Below are positions 61,018 through 64,000 of a stretch of 64,000 nt of DNA, in pieces; position 1 is the stretch's first letter; each line of letters begins with the position of its first letter. The notes under the pieces were generated by a model. It was not told the DNA's origin. It saw only the letters and a program-made list of their open reading frames with translations, and searched no databases. The DNA lies in contig NZ_BANR01000006.1 in assembly GCF_000332975.1 (NCBI RefSeq), positions 62,001 to 126,000 on the forward strand, given 5' to 3'. Made by a program: the position numbers and the translations under genes. The stretch is from Gordonia aichiensis NBRC 108223 (GTDB lineage: Bacteria > Actinomycetota > Actinomycetes > Mycobacteriales > Mycobacteriaceae).

Positions 61018-64000
61018 GTGGCTCGTTCGACTCCCATCCTGAACCGCTTCACCGACCCGACACGTCGGTGGTTCAGCGGCGCCTTCCCCGCGCCGACTCC
61101 CGCCCAGGAGGGCGCATGGAAGGCGATCGCCGACGGCGAGAACACACTGGTCATCGCCCCGACCGGCTCGGGAAAAACGTTGTCGGCGTTTCTGTGGGCG
61201 CTCGACACGCTCGCCGCTCGTCCCGAGCGGTCCAAGGGCACCCGTGTCCTCTACATCTCGCCGCTCAAGGCGCTTGCGGTCGACGTCGAACGCAACCTCC
61301 GCGCACCTCTGGCGGGAATCACACGGGCCTCGCAGGAGCTCGGGGTGCCCGAGCCCGCGATCACCGTGGGCGTCCGCTCAGGCGACACCCCGGCGGCGCA
61401 GCGTCGACTCCTTGCCAAGACACCACCCGACATCCTCATCACGACTCCCGAGTCGCTCTACCTGATGCTGACGTCGTCGGTGCGGGAATCGTTGACCACC
61501 GTCGAGACCGTCATCGTCGACGAGGTACATGCCGTCGCCGGCACCAAACGCGGCACCCATCTGGCGCTCTCGCTCGAGCGACTCGACGAACTGCTCGACT
61601 CCCCCGCGCAGCGCATCGGACTGTCCGCGACGGTCCGTCCCCCCGAACTCGTCGCGCAGTTCCTCTCCGGATCGCGCCCGTGCACCGTCGTGCGACCGAA
61701 GGCAGCGAAGACGTTCGACCTGCGCGTCGACGTCCCGGTCCCCGACATGGCGAACATCCCACCCCCGCCGGATGCTCCCGACGGCGACGACCTCGACGAC
61801 CTCGACGACGCGTTCTCGCCCACCGCGGGTTCGCTGTGGCCCTACGTGGAGGCCTCGATCGTCGACCTCATCGAGACCAACCGCACGACGATCGTCTTCG
61901 CCAATTCCCGACGCCTCGCCGAACGTCTCACCGCACGGCTCAACGAGATCCACGAACAGCGCACGGCGCCCGGCCGCGAACCGCCGCGTAATGAGCGGGT
62001 GGGCGGGGGTGCACCCGCGCTAGTGATGGCGTCGGGAGCGAGCACCGGGGCCGCAACCGTGCTGGCCCGCGCCCACCACGGATCGGTCAGCAAGGAACAG
62101 CGCGCCGAGATCGAGGACGATCTCAAGAGCGGACGGCTGCGCTGCGTGGTCGCGACCAGTTCCCTCGAACTCGGCATCGACATGGGCGCGGTGGATCTGG
62201 TGATCCAGGTGGAGACGCCGCCGTCGGTGGCCAGCGGACTTCAACGGATCGGCCGCGCCGGTCACCAGGTCGGCGAGATCAGCCAGGGCGTGCTGTTCCC
62301 CAAACACCGCACCGACCTGATCGGCTGCACGGTCGCGGTCTCCCGCATGCGCGAGGGCGCGATCGAGGAACTGCAGGTGCCGCGCAATCCGCTGGATGTG
62401 CTTGCGCAGCAGACGATTGCGGCCGCCTCCGTCGACATCCTCGATGTCGACGAATGGTACGACGTGGTCCGTCGCGCCGCGCCGTACCGCGAACTCGGGC
62501 GGTCGGTCTACGAGGCGACGTTGGATCTGATCTCCGGCCGGTTCCCGTCGGACGAGTTTGCCGAACTGCGTCCACGGGTCACCTGGGACCGTGAAGCGGG
62601 AACGCTGACCGGACGACGCGGCGCACAGCGACTGGCGGTCACCTCCGGCGGCACCATCCCCGACCGCGGGCTGTTCGGTGTCTTCATGGTGGGCGAGAAG
62701 TCCACCAGGGTCGGCGAACTCGACGAGGAGATGGTGTACGAGTCCCGGGTCGGCGACGTCTTCGCGCTCGGTGCGACGAGTTGGCGGATCGAGGACATCA
62801 CGCACGACCGCGTCCTCGTGTCGCCCGCCTTCGGCCAGCCGGGCAGACTCCCGTTCTGGATTGGTGACGCCCAGGGACGTCCTGCCGAACTCGGTGCCGC
62901 CATCGGCAAGTTCGTCGGCTCCCTCACCGACGAAGCCGAACTCGACCGCCGAGCAACGGAACTCGGCCTGAGCGGCTACGCCCGCGACAACCTGGCATCG
63001 ATCATCTCCGAGCAGCGCGAGGCCACCGGCCACGTCCCCACCGACCGCACACTCGTCGTCGAGCGATTCCGCGACGAACTCGGCGACTGGCGGCTGATCC
63101 TGCACTCCCCGTACGGCTTACGTGTGCACGCACCCTGGGCGTCGGCGATCTCGGCACGCCTGCAGGCAACCCTCGGACTCGACGGAGCGGTCACCGCGTC
63201 CGACGACGGCATCATCGTGCGCCTTCCCGACACCGACGACAACCCGCCCGGCGCCGACGTATTCGTCATCGATCCCGACGAGATCGAGCAGATGGTCACC
63301 GACGCACTGGCCGATTCCTCGATGTTCGCATCACGTTTCCGTGAATGCGCGGCACGTGCGCTGCTCCTGCCCCGACGTGATCCCGGCAGACGTGCCCCGC
63401 TATGGCAGCAACGTCAGCGCAGCGCCCAATTACTCTCCGTCGCATCGCAGTTTCCCGATTTCCCGATCATCCTCGAGACCGTCCGCGAATGCCTGCAGGA
63501 TGTCTACGACCTCCCCTCGCTCACCGATCTCCTCACGCGCATACGCTCGCGCCGGGTGCGGCTGACCGAGGTAGAGACGCCGAGCCCGTCGCCGTTCGCG
63601 GCGTCGTTGCTGTTCGGCTACGTCGGCGCGTTCATGTACAACGACGACGCCCCGCTCGCGGAACGGCGTGCCGCGGCGCTCTCGCTCGACACCGCGCTTC
63701 TCGCCCAGCTTCTGGGCCGAGTCGATCTCCGCGAACTGCTCGACCCCGGTGTCATCGCCGAGGTCACCGCGCGTCTCCAGCGACTCGACGACCACCGCAA
63801 GGCACGCGATGCCGAGGACGTCGTCGACCTGCTGCGCTGGCTCGGCCCGCTCACCACCGACGAGGTGGCGCTGCGCTATCGGCGCGGCGACGACGGCCCG
63901 CCCGCGCTCGATGTGCTCAACTCGCTGCACCGCCAGGGCTCGATCATCTCGGTCGCCATCCGCGGGGTGCCCCTCTGGGCCGCCATCGAAGACACCGCGC
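61018..64000 (+). CDS. lhr: Lhr-type ATP-dependent helicase, 5' portion (3' end outside window)
   Basis: 994 codons read to the window edge; complete actinobacterial Lhr proteins are about 1500 aa. DEAD/H-box core: Walker A APTGSGKT (47-54), TTPESLYLML, DEVH, LSATVRPPE, ATSSLELGIDMG and QRIGRAGHQ (motif VI). The Lhr-specific winged-helix/beta-barrel modules follow (VTSGGTIPDRGLF, HSPYGLRVHAPWA). Lhr is a 3'-5' DNA helicase in mycobacterial DNA repair. Start GTG 61018 has AATGGAGG almost adjoining, so translation start is tentative. In M. tuberculosis lhr is Rv3296, 11 genes after accA3; here 40 kb separate them. Confidence 0.92.
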   Translation, partial: MARSTPILNRFTDPTRRWFSGAFPAPTPAQEGAWKAIADGENTLVIAPTGSGKTLSAFLWALDTLAARPERSKGTRVLYISPLKALAVDVERNLRAPLAGITRASQELGVPEPAITVGVRSGDTPAAQRRLLAKTPPDILITTPESLYLMLTSSVRESLTTVETVIVDEVHAVAGTKRGTHLALSLERLDELLDSPAQRIGLSATVRPPELVAQFLSGSRPCTVVRPKAAKTFDLRVDVPVPDMANIPPPPDAPDGDDLDDLDDAFSPTAGSLWPYVEASIVDLIETNRTTIVFANSRRLAERLTARLNEIHEQRTAPGREPPRNERVGGGAPALVMASGASTGAATVLARAHHGSVSKEQRAEIEDDLKSGRLRCVVATSSLELGIDMGAVDLVIQVETPPSVASGLQRIGRAGHQVGEISQGVLFPKHRTDLIGCTVAVSRMREGAIEELQVPRNPLDVLAQQTIAAASVDILDVDEWYDVVRRAAPYRELGRSVYEATLDLISGRFPSDEFAELRPRVTWDREAGTLTGRRGAQRLAVTSGGTIPDRGLFGVFMVGEKSTRVGELDEEMVYESRVGDVFALGATSWRIEDITHDRVLVSPAFGQPGRLPFWIGDAQGRPAELGAAIGKFVGSLTDEAELDRRATELGLSGYARDNLASIISEQREATGHVPTDRTLVVERFRDELGDWRLILHSPYGLRVHAPWASAISARLQATLGLDGAVTASDDGIIVRLPDTDDNPPGADVFVIDPDEIEQMVTDALADSSMFASRFRECAARALLLPRRDPGRRAPLWQQRQRSAQLLSVASQFPDFPIILETVRECLQDVYDLPSLTDLLTRIRSRRVRLTEVETPSPSPFAASLLFGYVGAFMYNDDAPLAERRAAALSLDTALLAQLLGRVDLRELLDPGVIAEVTARLQRLDDHRKARDAEDVVDLLRWLGPLTTDEVALRYRRGDDGPPALDVLNSLHRQGSIISVAIRGVPLWAAIEDTA

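Noticed and set aside
1-64000. tRNA, rRNA, CRISPR, IS or prophage
   Set aside because: No tRNA-like cloverleaf with invariant bases, no regular spacer repeats, and no transposase or integrase gene was seen.

Overview
The window is 64 kb of high-GC actinobacterial chromosome. Gene content and order point to a mycolic-acid bacterium of the order Mycobacteriales, most likely Gordonia or a close relative. The evidence is the run manB-wbbL-rmlD / LCP / TIGR03089 / purE-purK / PH protein / birA / accD5-accE-maf-sseA-sufE / accA3, ending at lhr. As I recall it, M. tuberculosis keeps these genes in the same order between Rv3264c and Rv3296. F420-type and NDMA-dependent (mycofactocin-type) enzymes fit this group. 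I saw no tRNA, rRNA, insertion sequence, prophage or CRISPR array.

Layout. 1-6.5 kb: cell-wall sugar and arabinogalactan linker genes (GDP-mannose pyrophosphorylase, rhamnosyltransferase, dTDP-rhamnose reductase) facing an LCP ligase. 6.5-12 kb: purEK under a two-component system and a PH-domain membrane protein. 12-20.7 kb: biotin and acyl-CoA carboxylase block (birA, accD5, accE, accA3) with maf, sseA, a SufE-like gene and a free-standing condensation-domain protein. 20.7-61 kb: an accessory stretch between accA3 and lhr. It holds fatty-acid genes, a purine block (MocA-like gene, permease with a fused OHCU-decarboxylase-like domain, uraD, uraH), an XRE/DJ-1/SDR operon, a B12-riboswitch-controlled metE, a two-component phenol-type hydroxylase, pyruvate carboxylase with a methylcitrate cycle operon (prpDBC plus prpR), secreted envelope proteins, a purine oxidation operon (8-oxoguanine-type deaminase, FAD subunit, fused Fe-S/Mo dehydrogenase), mntH and mgtC, an NDMA-dependent methanol dehydrogenase with MoxR/VWA partners, a FhuF-like protein, and B12-riboswitch-controlled cbtBA. 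61-64 kb: the first two thirds of lhr.

How the parts fit. Three themes recur. (1) Propionyl-CoA/pyruvate metabolism: accD5/accE/accA3, prpDBC/prpR, pyc. (2) Purine salvage and breakdown, in two blocks 20 kb apart: permease-uraD-uraH, and deaminase-xanthine-dehydrogenase-like subunits. No uricase is visible. (3) Cobalamin: two riboswitches, one over metE and one over the cobalt transporter cbtBA.

Most interesting structure. A 62-bp hairpin element occurs three times (25392, 50819, 59655), always 8-30 bp after a stop codon and in the same orientation as the upstream gene; it looks like an uncharacterised REP/terminator-like family. The purine permease carries a C-terminal OHCU-decarboxylase-like domain whose expected catalytic His and Glu are not found, and an apparently intact decarboxylase gene follows 9 bp downstream. 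Many genes have a TANNNT box 6-8 nt before the start codon and probably make leaderless mRNAs. A short leader ORF with a strong Shine-Dalgarno sequence precedes mgtC.
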